Origin: Neelides folsomi
Lineage: Eukaryota > Arthropoda > Collembola > Neelipleona > Neelidae
DNA length: 64,000 bases
Reading direction: 5' to 3'
Assembly: GCA_034687125.1 (NCBI GenBank)
Contig: JAQGBZ010000080.1
Location: 1 to 64,000 of the forward strand
Position 1 is the first letter of the stretch. Each line of letters starts with the position of its first letter. The notes under the pieces are model-generated. The model made no database searches and had not been told where the DNA came from. It saw only the letters and a program-made list of their open reading frames with translations. The position numbers and the translations under genes were made by a program. Below, one piece after another: positions 12,601 to 26,086 of this stretch.

Positions 12601-15600
12601 TTAAAACCATAAAGTTTAGCGTGAACGTCGTTTGAACTTCATTTAACTTCAATTAACCTTTGTAAGTATTTATCGCTAGTTACAAATAGCGAATAGTTTT
12701 AACTCTTAAAATCCTTGACCGTCGTCGTCTGTTCACTGAATATTTACCAACAATCTACATCTATGCATATCCATATAATTATTGCAATTATTCTAAGAAA
12801 TATTCATATTTCATATGCACAGTTTTTGCAATGTCAGGTGAGTGGGATTAAATGGATATTAAAAGATATGAAGGTATCTTTTGAGTATCTTGAGTCCATG
12901 AATGAAATAAATAAATAATAATGTTTTTATGCATGAGAGAGATTTCTTTTTCTAGAGAGCTCTTTTATCCCAAATGAATCAGTTGACTCTTGACATCTCC
13001 TCTTTTATTATTACATAGATAATTATGATATATTCCATTTGCTCCTGTAAGTGAGTAAAGTGAGTGGATGGAAATTATGACTCCTTTAAGCCCCGGCTTT
13101 CACTTTCATCATCAACATTCACCATCAGGGGATTGGAAGAACACAGAGATGATTATCAGGAAAGAATTAAAACTTAACTTCCGCCCACGTTGGAATCCAT
13201 CAGAGTACAAAAGTAACAAAAGTTGCTCATTGGAAAACAACGCTCGACCCTTTACGTCAATTTCAGTTATATTTTTATCCGCATTGTTTGAGTCAATGCA
13301 TGGGAAAAAATGCCATTCACTTCTACACATCTCACTTCATAATTTATTATTACATTCATGGATTTTCTCACAAAGGCTTGTTCTTGGTAATGAATCCGTT
13401 AATCTTGAAATCATTTGAATATTATACAGAAATTACACTGCAATCCTCACAACCCGATTGATTATATTATTATATTTAAAAAGTATGTATGATGTTATAT
13501 TGCAGTAGTTATACAAAATACATGTACCATATGCAGATAGAGTACAATATACATATATTTAGAAATTAAATCCATTACGCGTGTGGTTAAATATAAAGGG
13601 GATTAAATATGTAAATGCTTTAAAGATAAAAAATGAACTTTGGGTATCTCTTTCTCAATGAAATTTTCACTTCAAGTTCAGAAGCGTAATCAAAGAATCA
13701 ACGTCAATTTGATGGGGAAGATAAATGTTTGTTTGGTTTAGTAACTTAATTGTTTATTCTATTTCTGTTAATTAATTCCTCATGAATTCCTCGTGGCATC
13801 GTGACTTAATTGATGAAGATGAACAATTTGGTTTTTTTCAGTTCCATTGTCTTTCAACCTTTTCATTGTTCAAGTGTCTGGAGCTGTCAATGTTATCAGT
13901 AAATATTTGTACATTATTTACTAATTTTTTTAAATTTTGACAGGTGGAGATGGAAGGTGATTTTTCTCTATTTCGTGTTCAATCCATGTCTTGGTGAGTC
14001 ATTGCCAAACATCACGGCGGCCGACGTTGGTGACGCCATTGCTGGGAGTGAAACGTTTGTTAATCAAAGATACAATTCTTTACAGCCCAGGATTTACAAT
14101 GCTGGTCAGCAATTTACATTTTTAAAAATCTAACTTATTTTAATTATTTTAACAAAAAATTCATTACCATAATTATCAAACATTTTATTTTTATTATATA
14201 CATTATTAAATTTATTATATCATGATTCATGATGTTGTAAATATGAAATATATGCTTGATTTGATGATGTAAGTAAGTACCCTTATGTGCTAAAATCGTA
14301 TGTTTTATACTTATAAACCGGGTTTAATTAAATTCAAAGATTGGTATTTTTGTGAGTGGAAAATTTGAATTAAATAATGAACGTGATATAAATGTTAATT
14401 GGGTTTGTTTTAGGGGCTGAACATCGTCGTGGGTCTGCAGCTTGGCTCATGGCCGCCTCTCACAGGCCGAATCCCTCCGTGGAAAATATTTCCAGGATCT
14501 CACTGCTTTCAGAAGAAGCCACACGATTCATTGCTCAAAAGTAAAATTAATTTTGATCATTTTTATAACATGGACGAATACTCATATGATAATCTGATAA
14601 TCTGATATCGATATCATATAATATCCTAATACAGATACTTAAAAAATTCCTTCTCCTATCAAAGTTACGATTCCATTACAAATTCAATTTTTACAATGCA
14701 TCTTCAATTCGTTATATTTTATAGATGAGATGCAATTTTTAAATATTCTCTTTAAAACTCACCTTGAACGTCAGAATAGTTTTTCAATTACGAGTGAAGC
14801 ATGAGGTAGATTAATCATAATAGCACAATACAATCAGAGAGACTTTTGAGATAGAGGTGAACATTTGAGAACGTATAATAATGTAATGTTTAATTGGCCC
14901 CTCACGTCTCTCATTTCTCTTTCTATAAATGGGAACGTCGGAGGTCTGGGATTTAAGAAACATTTAAAGGTGAATTTATTTGAGATGATCCCATCGAATG
15001 TCCTTTGGACAGGAAGAAGAAGGGAGAGAGCGATTGAATTGTTTATTTAATTACCCATTTCAATTGTTGTTCCATTTGATCTCTTAAGGTCTCTTCTTAT
15101 GCAAGACCCGGCTTTTAATACCACCACTTGGAATGTTTGTGATCTCACTTAGGTATGGGTTGTCTCGTGAGCAGATCGCATACGCCCTTCCCAATTTGGA
15201 CATTCGAAAGTCGGTTTTGAAGGAACAATGCCCACTGAAAGTGGATTTCCCCTGTCAGCCGAGGAAGTACCGGGCGTACAACGGATACTGCAACAACGTC
15301 CAGCATCCAAGATGGGGGTCGGCCAATATGAGATATCTTAGGTATCTCATGCCTACTTATGCCGATGGTAAACTATTAATTAGGAACTAATTTCATTTAG
15401 TCATTTACATTAAGTTATTTCAATTTATCTAATATAAATATGTATCTGTAAGTAATAGAGTGTGTTAATATAAGTTAATCAATACTAATCTATGTGACTG
15501 TGTTGTAACTGTGTATGCATTTATGCATGTGTTTAATGCTGTTTGTTTCGAAGATTATAAATCATTTGCTTTATCTGTATTGCTAAATGGCTTTTAATCA

Positions 15601-18600
15601 GCATATATCATGCGACAATTAACGGGATATTTGAAAATTCTCGAATTAAATGTTTAAAAGTTTAATATTTTCAAATACCTTTTTATTAAGTTTATTTAAT
15701 TATTTACTATTTATTATTAATTTTATAAAATTAAATTGACACTGAAATTTTTAGTTTAGAATTGTATCATAAAACAAATATTTCAAAATAAAATGGTTAA
15801 AATTAATTCATAATTATGATATTATAATATTTAGTTTAAAAATAATTTACAATATAATCATTTTTATGATAATTATTTTAGGAATCAGCTCACCGAGGAT
15901 CAGTGTTGGTGGAGATTTCCTGCCATCAGCTCGAAGTGTATCCTTGGCCATTCATCGTGACTCCGACCGCCCTCATCCTCATCTCATGGTCTTGACGGCC
16001 ATTTGGGGCGAATTCATTTCCCATGACCTCATCCACACACCACAAATTGGGGGATTCCAAGGGTCACCGATTAAATGCTGTGGAGTGTCATTTGAAAATT
16101 TCCATCCTGAATGTTATCCAATTCGGATCCCTGAAGGAGACCCTTATTATTCCAAAGTTGGAGATAGATGTCAAGAATACATAAGGACGAGTTTGGCTCC
16201 AAGAGTTGGATGCACACTTGGTATAATTAATGATTCAATGATTAATGAATTCACTCTTATGATGGTTATTAAGTAACGTTAATTACATAATTGCACTTAT
16301 TAAAATTAAATTTTTTTAAGCACAATTAAATTCAATTATCGTTATTTACATTTCCTTATAAGGCCCACGAGAACAAATGAACCAAGTCTCAAGTTTCCTC
16401 GACGCCTCTCACATTTATGGGAATTCAAAGAAGAAACTCGAAGAGCTTCGATTGTTCCAATCTGGGTTGTTGAGGACTCAAGCAGGCCCTGGCGGTGAAC
16501 TTTTGCCTCCTGACCCAAATTCGGATCATTGTAGAGAAAGTCCTGGAAATTATAAGTGAGATTCATTCATTATATAATTAACTATTAAATTCTATTAACT
16601 CGAAATTCTAAGCAAAAATCACTGTTATTTTACTCACTGTTAATCTAATTATTGTACAATTAACAGCAATTTGGTTTATTTTAATAATTTCCTAAGCAGA
16701 TGCTTTAAATCTGGAGACGATCGCGTGAATGAACACGTAGCTTTAACAACGATCCACACATTATGGCTAAGAGAGCACAATCGCGTGGCTCGCGAATTGT
16801 CCCGGATTAATTTCCACTGGTCGGATGAAATTGTTTTCCAAGAGGCTCGTAGGATCATCACGGCTGAAATCCAGCACATTACCTATAACGAATTCCTTCC
16901 GGTCATCCTTGGTCAGGGCATAATGGATAAATATGAGTTAAAACCCGAATCCTCTGGGTTCTTCACTCACTACGATATCAACACCAATGCTGGGATTTTA
17001 AACGGAGTTGCAACTGCAGCAATTTGGTTCTTTGCCTCGCTTATGCCCAAAACAATGGTCTTTTATGACGCGGTAAAAATTTCTTTTTCTACTATTATTA
17101 TTATGGTATTATGTAAACTTTAACATTTTATCTAATTACTAATTAAAAATTCATGAATTTAACCGATTTTATTAGATTGGTAGGAAAGTTGGTGAAAAGG
17201 ATATTGCTGGATCTTTTTATGCTCCCTTTGATCTTTATCGGAATGGAGCTTTAGATGAATTGTTGAGGGGACTCATGAGGGGAAAAGCCCAAAGTGAAGA
17301 TCAATTCATCAATGAAGTGATGACAAACAGAATGTTCGAGGATCCTCAAACTGGTGAATTTGATTTACTAACAACACATTGGTTAATTGGCGGTTTATTT
17401 CAAATCAGTTTTAACATTAAATTAAATTAAAGTATTAAACTACTTTCTTAGTTAGCCTTCTCAAAAACGAAAATAAATATTTATTGTTAATTATTTAAAT
17501 TATCAACTTATATTGTATTTTTAAGGTCTTGGTCTTGATTTGGCTGCCCAGCTCATCCAACAAGGACGCGATCATGGAATCCCTGGTTATATTTATTACA
17601 GAGAGTTGTGTGGATTTGGTAAACCCAATTCTTTTGAAGCACTCAATACCACCATGGCATCTGATGTTCTTGCATCCCTTAAGCGTCTTTACAAGTTTGT
17701 TGAGAATATTTTATTATAGTAGTTAGTAATGTTAGGGGTTCTATACCCCTTTAACTGTCTAATAAAATTAATTAAGATCTTATATTTATACATAGCCAGT
17801 AAAGCCAAAATTTTAATAGCTTTCTATTTACGAAGGAATATTGAAGACGTTGATTTGTTCACTGGGGGTCTTTCGGAGACTCCGAGTGAAGGCGCCGTTG
17901 TTGGTGAAACCATTGGGTGTCTTCTTGGAATTCAATTCCAGAAGCTGAAGAAAGGAGATCGGTTTTGGTATGAAAATGATCTCCCACCATCTTCATTCAC
18001 TCCAGGTTAATTATAAATAAATAATTTAATTATTTCTGTTGATTTCTAATAAATCTTGAATTGGGTGGAATTTGATTGTTTTAGAACAATTGCAAGAAAT
18101 TCATAAAGTGACTTTGGCGAGGATTATCTGTGATAACAGCAATGCTGTAAAAGATGTTCAACCTCGAGTTTTCCTTGAGCGGGATCCATTCTTGTAAGAC
18201 TTACATAAACCCCGTGAAATATTTATTTGTAAAATTGTATTTAACTTAATTATATTTTAGAAATTCTCCAATGCACTGTGAAGGCGACGCTATTCGTCCA
18301 ATCGATTTAACCCAATGGACAAATGAGCAACCTCAAACTTCTTTGCCATCCAACAAATTGAGAGATGCAATTCAAAAAGCCCGCGTCGACATCACCGAAT
18401 TCCACGACCATGAAATCGATCTTTGGAAGCAAAGTAAAAATCTATAAAGTATTTTAAAAATCTTAATTTTTACTTTTGATTATAGGAATTAACGTTGATC
18501 CTCATTCACCTGCTGGAACTGCATTTGGATTCAATAAACCGAAAGCTCAAGCTCTTGAAATTGCCAATACGTCGTTTCTTCTTCAATTTGCAACCTCTAG

Positions 18601-21432
18601 ATTTCTTAATGGAGCGATCACTCACGGGTATTAACAAAAATCCTAATTATTTTAATTTATATAAATCTAACAATAATTAAGATACAAATACAACAACATA
18701 CGGGAAATATAGATCTAGTAAATAAATGATTGATTTTATGAATAATAAAATAATTATTAAATAATTTCAGTGACTTGCAAGATAGCGAAACAAATCCATC
18801 AAGTCGCGAAGTTCGAGAGTTGTTGGATGCTTTGCCTTCCATCGATGTCTCAGCTCTCACAGAAATCCCCAAGAATCAAAAATGTGGAGAACACGATCTT
18901 CCATGTGATCACACTTCAATATTCAGATCCATCACTGGCTGGTGTAACAATTTACAAGATCCAAACAAGGGAAAAGCATTTAGAGCTTTCAAACGTCTTC
19001 TTCCTCCTGACTATAAAGATGGTTAATAAATAGAAATTTCAATCAAACTTTAATTAAAATGTTTAATTCAAATTATCATACATATATATTAAAATAATAT
19101 TAAGTTGTTTTTTGTCATTTTAGGTCTTCAAGTTCCTCGTCATGAAGGGATAACTTCAGTTCCTCTTCCAAGTGGGCGACTCGTTTCTACAGAAGTTCAC
19201 GATGACATCAGCGTTCCCCATCAACGTTACACTCTCTTATTGATGCAATATGCCCAACTAGTCGATCATGACTTGACCCACACACCTATGAACAGAGGTC
19301 ACAATAAAATCAATTTATGATTAATATTATCATTAAACCAGAAGATTTATTTTAGTATAATTCTAATATTAATTTTTTTATTTCTAGGCTTTGGTAATAC
19401 AATTCTTGATTGTCATTCATGTGATTCAAAGGCTAATGTTCACCCTGAATGTTGGCCAATTCCAATTCCACCTGGCGATCGTCATTTCCCTTCATTGAAT
19501 TCATCCACTGGGCTTCCAAATTGTTTGCCTTTTACTCGCTCACTTCCTGGTCAACTTACCCTAGGTAAGAATTTAACCATTCCCTAACAATTATTTTATT
19601 AAAATCTCAACATGGCAGGTTATCGAGAACAACTGAATCAAGTGACGGCTTATGTTGATGCCTCTCACACTTACGGTTCAGACGTTTGCGAAATGAAAAA
19701 GCTGAGGAGTTTCAAAGGAGGGAAAATGAACGTTACGCGACATCCACAACGTGGTTTTAAAGATCTCCTCCCACAAACTCCTAATAATCACGAATGTAAA
19801 ACTCCTTCGGGTCTTTGCTTTGAAGCAGGTAAATTAATTAATTAATTTTATATCAATTAAGTAAATTTTAATTTCTGTTTTAATTTATATTAAGTAAAAT
19901 TTTTATTTCTATTCATTTTAAATAATTTCCTATTAAATTTTTCTATTGTTATTTATTTCTTAAAGGCGATTTGAGAAGTAGCGAACAGCCAGCTTTAGCA
20001 GCAATTCACACAATTTGGGTCCGTGAACATAATCGAATCGCTGAGGAACTGGGAAAGAAAAATCCTCATTGGGACGATGAATTGATTTACCAACACACTC
20101 GTCGCATCCTCATAGCCTTAACCCAACACATAACTTTTAACGAATTCCTTCCAAGAGTTTTAGGCCTTGAGTCAATGCACAAACACGAATTGGAACTTTT
20201 AAGCGAAGGATATTTCAACGGCTATAATCCCAGCTGTGATGCAAGTATTTTTAATGAATTCTCAACTGCTGCATTCCGTTTTGGTCATTCGCTCCTTCGC
20301 CCTTCGTTCAAAAGAGTCGGTGGGAATTTCGCCATAAAAGAACCAAGCGTACAATTGAGGCACACTTTCTTCAATCCTGATCTTCTCTTCCGACCCGGAA
20401 TGGTCGACGAATTGATGACCGGCTTGGTCCACACACCCATGGAATCCCTCGACAATTTTATCACAGAGGAAGTAACCGACCATTTGTTTGAAGATCGGAA
20501 ACTCCCAGTTTCGGGCATGGACCTTGCAGCATTGAACGTCCAGCGCGGGAGAGATCACGGAATTCCTGGATATAACTTTTACAGATCCATTTGCAATTTA
20601 ACTAAAGCGGTTAAATTCGAAGATTTGAGGGAAATCCCGTCGAGGCTTGTTGTAAAGCTGAAGAAGATTTACGCCTCTGTAGATGACATTGATCTTTTTC
20701 CTGGTGGATTGGCCGAGACGTCTCTTCATGGTGGGCTTGTTGGACCAACTTTTGCATGCATTATGGGAAGGCAATTTAAGGTTTTAAAGAAATGTGATCG
20801 GTTTTGGTACGAGAATTTTGAGCCTTTGACGAGATTCACGAAAGCACAATTGGGAGAAATTCGGAAAGCTTCGTTGGCTAAAATTATTTGTCAAAATGGG
20901 GACAATGTTAAGAAAATTCAAAGATCTGCGCTGGACGTCCATGATCCATTCTTGTAATAATAAACTTTATTTAACTAAGAAATTAAACTAATAATTATTT
21001 TTTGTATATTAAGGAATCCCCGAGTTAATTGTGATTCATTACCGTCGTTGGATCTGGAACTTTGGCGAGATCGACATGATTGTCAAATCGGAGGACGAGC
21101 AATTACACTCGGATCAGCTCAACGAGTTTCTCCTTGCGTTATGTGCACTTGTACGAAGGAAGGAGTAAGTCAACAATTTTTTTCAATATGAATATTGACA
21201 ATTGACAATGAATATTCAAAGTTTTAATTTCTAATTAATTGTTTAAATCCCATTTTAATTATTTTAAATTAAATTGTTTTAGCCGCTTTGTCAGTCTATG
21301 AAGATCGACAATTGCATTCGACTCTCACGGTCCTACAAAGCTACCGAAATCCTCAACGACCACGTTTGCAAAGTCCAATGTGCTTTCGCCTTCAGGATTT
21401 TCCCTCCTTCTTTTACAACTACTTCTCCTTAA
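9696..21432 (+). CDS. Double heme peroxidase (DBLOX type), secreted
   Basis: Twenty exons join without a phase error: 9696..9703, 13944..14104, 14414..14540, 15153..15367, 15882..16220, 16363..16555, 16700..17072, 17176..17353, 17526..17694, 17836..18005, 18085..18193, 18261..18433, 18486..18627, 18771..19021, 19124..19297, 19388..19564, 19619..19828, 19966..20953, 21014..21164, 21283..21432 (1485 residues). The first exon holds only MN plus two bases; exon 2 completes a signal peptide (VIFLYFVFNPCLG). Two animal heme peroxidase domains lie at about 150-680 and 850-1390. Domain 2 is intact: LVDHDLTHTP, WVREHNRIAEEL, FRFGHSLL, NVQRGRDHGIPGYN. Domain 1 keeps the distal His (FISHD) and REHN, but the proximal-His motif reads IWFFASLMP (expected FRFGHSL; codon 17034-17036 is Ala), and the heme-linking Asp is Ser. 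A Cys-rich tail (CVMCTCT) ends the protein. Insect DBLOX (Drosophila CG10211) has this architecture. LDV occurs near the end of domain 2. Confidence 0.93.
10100..10266 (-). other. Possible minus-strand membrane-protein exon in intron 1
   Basis: After an ATTGCAG acceptor (minus strand) an open stretch of about 54 codons ends in a TAA. It contains NFLPPNHPNFKHFLEFAF followed by a long hydrophobic helix (CTYLLVCLVSLLWII) and IKIMDPVYE. The composition looks protein-like, but no partner exon and no family were found. It lies in the 4.2-kb first intron of the peroxidase gene on the opposite strand. It could equally be chance in AT-rich DNA. Confidence 0.2.
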
Positions 21433-21972
21433 ACACATTTTCTAAAATTGACTTAATTTCTTACTTTGGCTTTTAATTCTTTCGTTTTATAATGTTTGAA
21501 ATTGTTAATTAATTGTTGTAATTTCTTTCCTTTATAAATTCTAACAATCTTGTTTCTCTTTTACTTAATTTTAATGGATTCTTTGCCAAATAATGCACTG
21601 TTATATTAATTGTCATTATGGTCTTGAAAATATAACGATAATGCCATTTGTGTATAATTTTAGAGTGTTGATGAATGAATGTTTTCTCGATGTTAATAAA
21701 AACTTCTTATTTAATGAACTTAAATTGAATATCTGTCTAATGATTCTTTTAACATTAAATTATCCAGAATTTAACAATTTTGGAATACCTATGTGTATTG
21801 TATTTTTTCATGTTCATTTCATGCCATTTAATTACTGCATTCATGGATTGCGAATTCAATGGTTATAAAACTTTTAGACAATAGATTTAATCCATTTAAT
21901 GACGATTGTTTTGAAAATAGGAAATAACAAGATATCAAGATTCAAAAAAACAAAAATATGAAAAGAATAAGT

Positions 21973-24900
21973 TTAAATTTTCAATAATTTGAAATTATGT
22001 GAAATAAGTCCTTCTCCATCAAAAAGATCTTTTGAGCCTTTTTCCTTTTCCAATTTCGCATTTTCTTTCTTTTCTCTTTTGGTTGTGTTTCCTCCAGCAG
22101 TTCGGGATCGATTGATAAATGCGACAGATTCGTTCAACAAAGAGCCGAAAGACTTCTGTGAACCACTCGGAGTGCTCATGAAGCAAAACAAAATGACATT
22201 CACTTCATCAGCAATATCATATGTGTAAATGAATGGGAAATAAGTTGTCATTGAACTCAAGATTTGACGTTTCAGGTCATTGTTGCGACAAACTAAATTC
22301 AACACGAAAATTCCAGTTGTGGGATCAAGAGCTGCTTTGAAAGCTTCAAGGTTTTCCTTCTCCAAAAATGAATCTGGTGGACATGAAAGACCTTCCTTCA
22401 CACTTTTGTTGTCCACATCGATGAGAATCACATTAAACTTCTCTTCTGTAATATTATAAATTAATTTCAATTAATATTCTTATCCGATCAAATTAACATT
22501 ATTAGGTGAAATTAAAAGGTGAAATTTTAATATTGGAGTAAAATAATGATAAAAATAAATTACTTGTAGTTTTAATGTAATTGAGCCCGTCATCTACAAC
22601 AATTGAGAGTCGATCGCTTTCTTTCAAACCAAAGAATTCTTTAGCTATTTTAGGAATCTCTGGATCAAGTTCCACTGTCACAAGTTTCAACTAATTGTAA
22701 AATAATAAAAAATATTAATAAGAGGCAACTTCATTGTTTTAAACCATTTTGTATAATTTTGTATATTTTTTAATAATTGACCCAAATAATATTTAATTAG
22801 TTTCAATAAATTACCTGGGGAAGAAAAGAGACGAGAAATGAAGGCAAAAGTCCTCCGCCGAGTCCAACCAACAAACTCTTCATATTCGTGACTTTGAAGA
22901 AAGTGGTGAGGAGGCCAAAAGCCAAAGCCATGACTTCATGATGAACACAGCAAAGTTTACTTGTTATTTGATTCTTAAATTCTCGTCCTCGCTTTCGACC
23001 TTTTTCGCAAAATTCTCATTTATTCATCAAGTTTAATAATTTGTTCAGGCAACGATGATATAAATAAGAATGTTTAAATTTACCAATATCAATTTCCACT
23101 TCTGATTGAATCACATTGAGATTATTTAGAAAAATTAGCCGCCGAAAGGTTTTTTGATCCACTGTCACATCTTCAACGACATAATTTCCACTGAAAATTG
23201 AGGTCCCTTCTAAGAGAATTTTCCGATCGCCAACGTCGTTCCCCATCGTCATTATTGGAATCTAAAAGAGTAAAGAATTAAATCTCAAATTAAACGATTT
23301 AAAGATTTAAACTCAGTAAATACTGTATTAAATATTCATCAATTATTTTAAAGCATTATAATTTTATTGCAGTGAAGGAAAACGAAGAAGAAAATGACAA
23401 TTCTTGGTTAAATGTTAAAGAATACGAAAATTGGCGGAATAAGAATTTTCCAAGTTGGGTGAATCAAACGCTGTCCAAATCTCATTTTGATTCTATTGGG
23501 TCAATTGAATCAGAATGTGTAAATGTGTCGACGGAGATTCTGTTTTGGCGGACGTTTGACCGCGAGCGAATGGCCAAATTCTTGTCAGCACTTGGAGAAG
23601 CAAAGGAGGAAGTGAAAGGACTCGAAAGTCAATTGGAAATTCAGCGAAGGCAAAGTGAAGCAAAGCAGAATAAGCTCGAGTCCGAAATCAAAATGTTGAC
23701 AAACATTTGCTTAAATTTCGAAAAGCAAAATGCGACCGAGAAAAAATTCTTTGAAGAGACGAAGAAAATGCTCGAAAGCCACAATAAAGAAACGATGGAA
23801 AAACTAAAGGAAGTTCTCTTCGATAATATAAAATTAGAGTATTTAAATATTTAACTAATAATTTATAATTTGAAACCACAAATACCTACATTAAATTTGA
23901 CAATAAGCTTAATTAATTGCGATTTGATTTGATTTAATTGGATTAAGATATTGATAGAGACTTTGTAAAATAAAGCAATGTAAATAATTACAGAGATGAA
24001 AATAAAGCAGCTGATGAAGAAGTTGTCAAACTTTCCTCAGAACTACTCCAAATGAAGGAAGAACAAAAGCATAAGCGCGAAGAGGAAAAAAGAATGAAGT
24101 GGGTTCTTCGTACACTTCGCCACCGTGAGCAAATTCTAAAGTCTCAGACCAATCGCCTTGGAGTTCACTTAGATCGGTGCGAGAGCAGATTAGAAACGGA
24201 AATCAAATCCCAAATGAGTCTCGACAATGAGAAAGAAAGAGGAGATACGAAAGTTAGTCGAGGGAAAATTGAAGAAACCCCAAAAGAAAAACCGCAAATT
24301 AAACAGCGATTCCCACAAACTTACGAAGACGCAGAAGAAGAGAAGATTTTAAAAGAACTTTTTTTCACATTTTGAAAATACAAATAATTACATTTAAATA
24401 TTAATTGCTTAAATATGATCACATGCACAAATTATATTAATTATAATTAAAATGACAAAAAAGCGTTGTAAAATTAATAAACTAATGATTTTAAAACTAA
24501 CCTTAATTTTCTTATTGAGAATTGAAGCAGGTGAAAAGAAGTTGAGCATTTCATGAATTTCCTCTTGGATTTTGTCTGTTGACTCGTAGGTTTGTCCACG
24601 GATTAAATGAACCACGGCCAATCGAGCAAATCCAGTTTCATTTGAAAGAGCAACTCGTCCTTCATGACTTCCAAATAACCATTCAGTTTCTCTAAAATTA
24701 AATATTTAAATAATAAATATTCGAAAAGTAATATTTAAAATTTAAAATTATACAATAATAAATCGATGAATTTTACCTTCCTTGTGGGACTAGAAAAACT
24801 CCAAAATTCTTCTCCAGCGGTACAGATTTACTAAATTTGAGTACATCGACCACAAAAATGGAAAATCTTTCAATTCCAGCCTTCGTGACCAATTTCATAT

Positions 24901-26086
24901 TGAAAGACTTTTCTGAGCAAAATCCGATCTTCCTTAATGATTTCTTCATTTGGGCCAAATTCTGAATCTCGCGGATAAAATCGAAGAGTTGTTCCAGGGA
25001 AGAAAGACGATCGAAGGAAGTGGAAGATTCGTCCTTCATTACTTCAATGATTGGAGTAATTCCAGCTGGAAGCTTCAACTTCGTAAAAATTCCCATAAAG
25101 ACCGGAAACATATTTTGTGAATCGGGTGAATCCTCCGTGTTTTTCTTTTCAGCATCGTAACATCGGGCCAAACGAATCATCCAACCATTTGAATGGAAAT
25201 AAGTGAAAAGCCGCCGAGCGACGGTTGATTGAAGAAGCGACACGCAAAGGAATCTTCCTCCTTGCTTCAAAACCCGCCCAATTTCGTTCAACATAAAATC
25301 AACACTACAAACTTCATCGCTCTCTTTGACCTTTGCAGGGGCCAAGGCATCGAATGTCCCTTTGTCAAAGACACAACTAAAGCTCTCGTCCTATCAATAT
25401 TTATCAAAATCATTATACAATCATTTAATGTAATTTACTATGTTAAATTCACAAATCAAAAGTTCTAGATATTAAAATTATAAAATCTTTAATTTAAAAG
25501 ATCTAAAGATGAACTAAGAGCCAATTTAAATTAATTGTGATAAATGATGCAAAACCTCAAATCCCATTTTAGTGACGTCTTGAACTTCGAAATGAATATG
25601 AGGATGAAGTTGGCTCATTTGTTTCACAACGACATTACTGATGTCTACATTCACTTGGTTTCTATGAAACAAAATGCAATTGATTATAAATGTTAATAAT
25701 ATTGATTTACAATTAAAAGTTAATGATTTTGAAGAATAGTGGTTTAGTTATTTAATAAATATTTACTTAATTCCAGCTGCAAAAAGATCAACACTCAAAG
25801 TGGAATTTCCACAGCCGACAATTAGTAATTTGTCTTTCTGACTAATGTATTTGTGAAGCAAGTTGGACAACTCGTTGTATTCCCCATACCTTTAAAATAA
25901 TATAATGATTTACAAAAATGACAATGCGGTTAATAGTAATAAAATTATTGGAAAAATTAATACTTAATTTAGTTTAAAGTTTAATAAATCTCACCATTCA
26001 AAGGGACCGTCTTTCAATTTTGTAAAGAAATCGTCCCAATAGTCTTTTCGGGTAAATTCGTCGGTAGTTCTTGGTAAGAGATCCAT
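21973..26086 (-). CDS. METTL13: METTL13 / eEF1A lysine and N-terminal methyltransferase
   Basis: Nine minus-strand exons join in phase: 26086..25995, 25889..25767, 25661..25556, 25390..24777, 24691..24502, 23261..23084, 22999..22815, 22690..22564, 22445..21973, giving 695 residues (human METTL13 has 699). The start MDLLPRTTDEF..KDYWDDFF matches the family N-terminus. The N-terminal methyltransferase domain shows the SAM motif LLIVGCGNSTLS, then VNVDISNVVVKQM and VFDKGTFDAL. The middle has PQGRETEWLFGSHEGR and RGQTYES. The C-terminal domain shows SLLVGLGGGLLPSFL, VTVELDPEI and LIDVDNKSV..GLSCPP. In the known family the N-terminal domain dimethylates eEF1A Lys55 and the C-terminal domain trimethylates its N-terminus, tuning translation. 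The last ~45 residues are a Lys/Glu-rich tail. Intron 5 (24501-23262) carries another gene on the opposite strand. The start is the first ATG, with no TATA box seen. Confidence 0.93.
23315..24375 (+). CDS. Coiled-coil protein nested in METTL13 intron 5
   Basis: Two main coding exons, 23373..23838 and 23994..24375, join in phase (GA|A) and give about 282 residues. No ATG opens the first exon, but a short intron from 23316 (GTAAAT) to 23372 (TTGCAG) joins A at 23315 to TG at 23373 and creates an ATG followed by AAGGAAAAC. The start codon therefore appears to be split by a 57-bp intron. The protein begins MKENEEENDNSWLNVKEYENW, has FWRTFDRERMAKFLSAL, and is then almost all charged heptad coiled coil (residues ~75-230), ending KILKELFFTF. 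No enzyme or membrane segment is seen. The whole gene lies inside intron 5 of METTL13 on the other strand, so the two are transcribed toward each other's template. The function is unknown, and I do not recognise the family. Confidence 0.65.

Noticed and set aside
13068-13418. 116-residue plus ORF in peroxidase intron 1
   Set aside because: No family, no splice context, and it lies within a long intron; the opposite strand is also partly open.
20262-20558. 98-residue minus ORF (and the overlapping minus ORF at 20285..20518)
   Set aside because: Antisense shadow of the large exon 19966..20953 of the double peroxidase, which is clearly coding on the plus strand.
9696-21432. Two adjacent single-domain peroxidase genes instead of one
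   Set aside because: Every junction between the domains keeps frame, no stop or polyadenylation signal separates them, and only one signal peptide is present.
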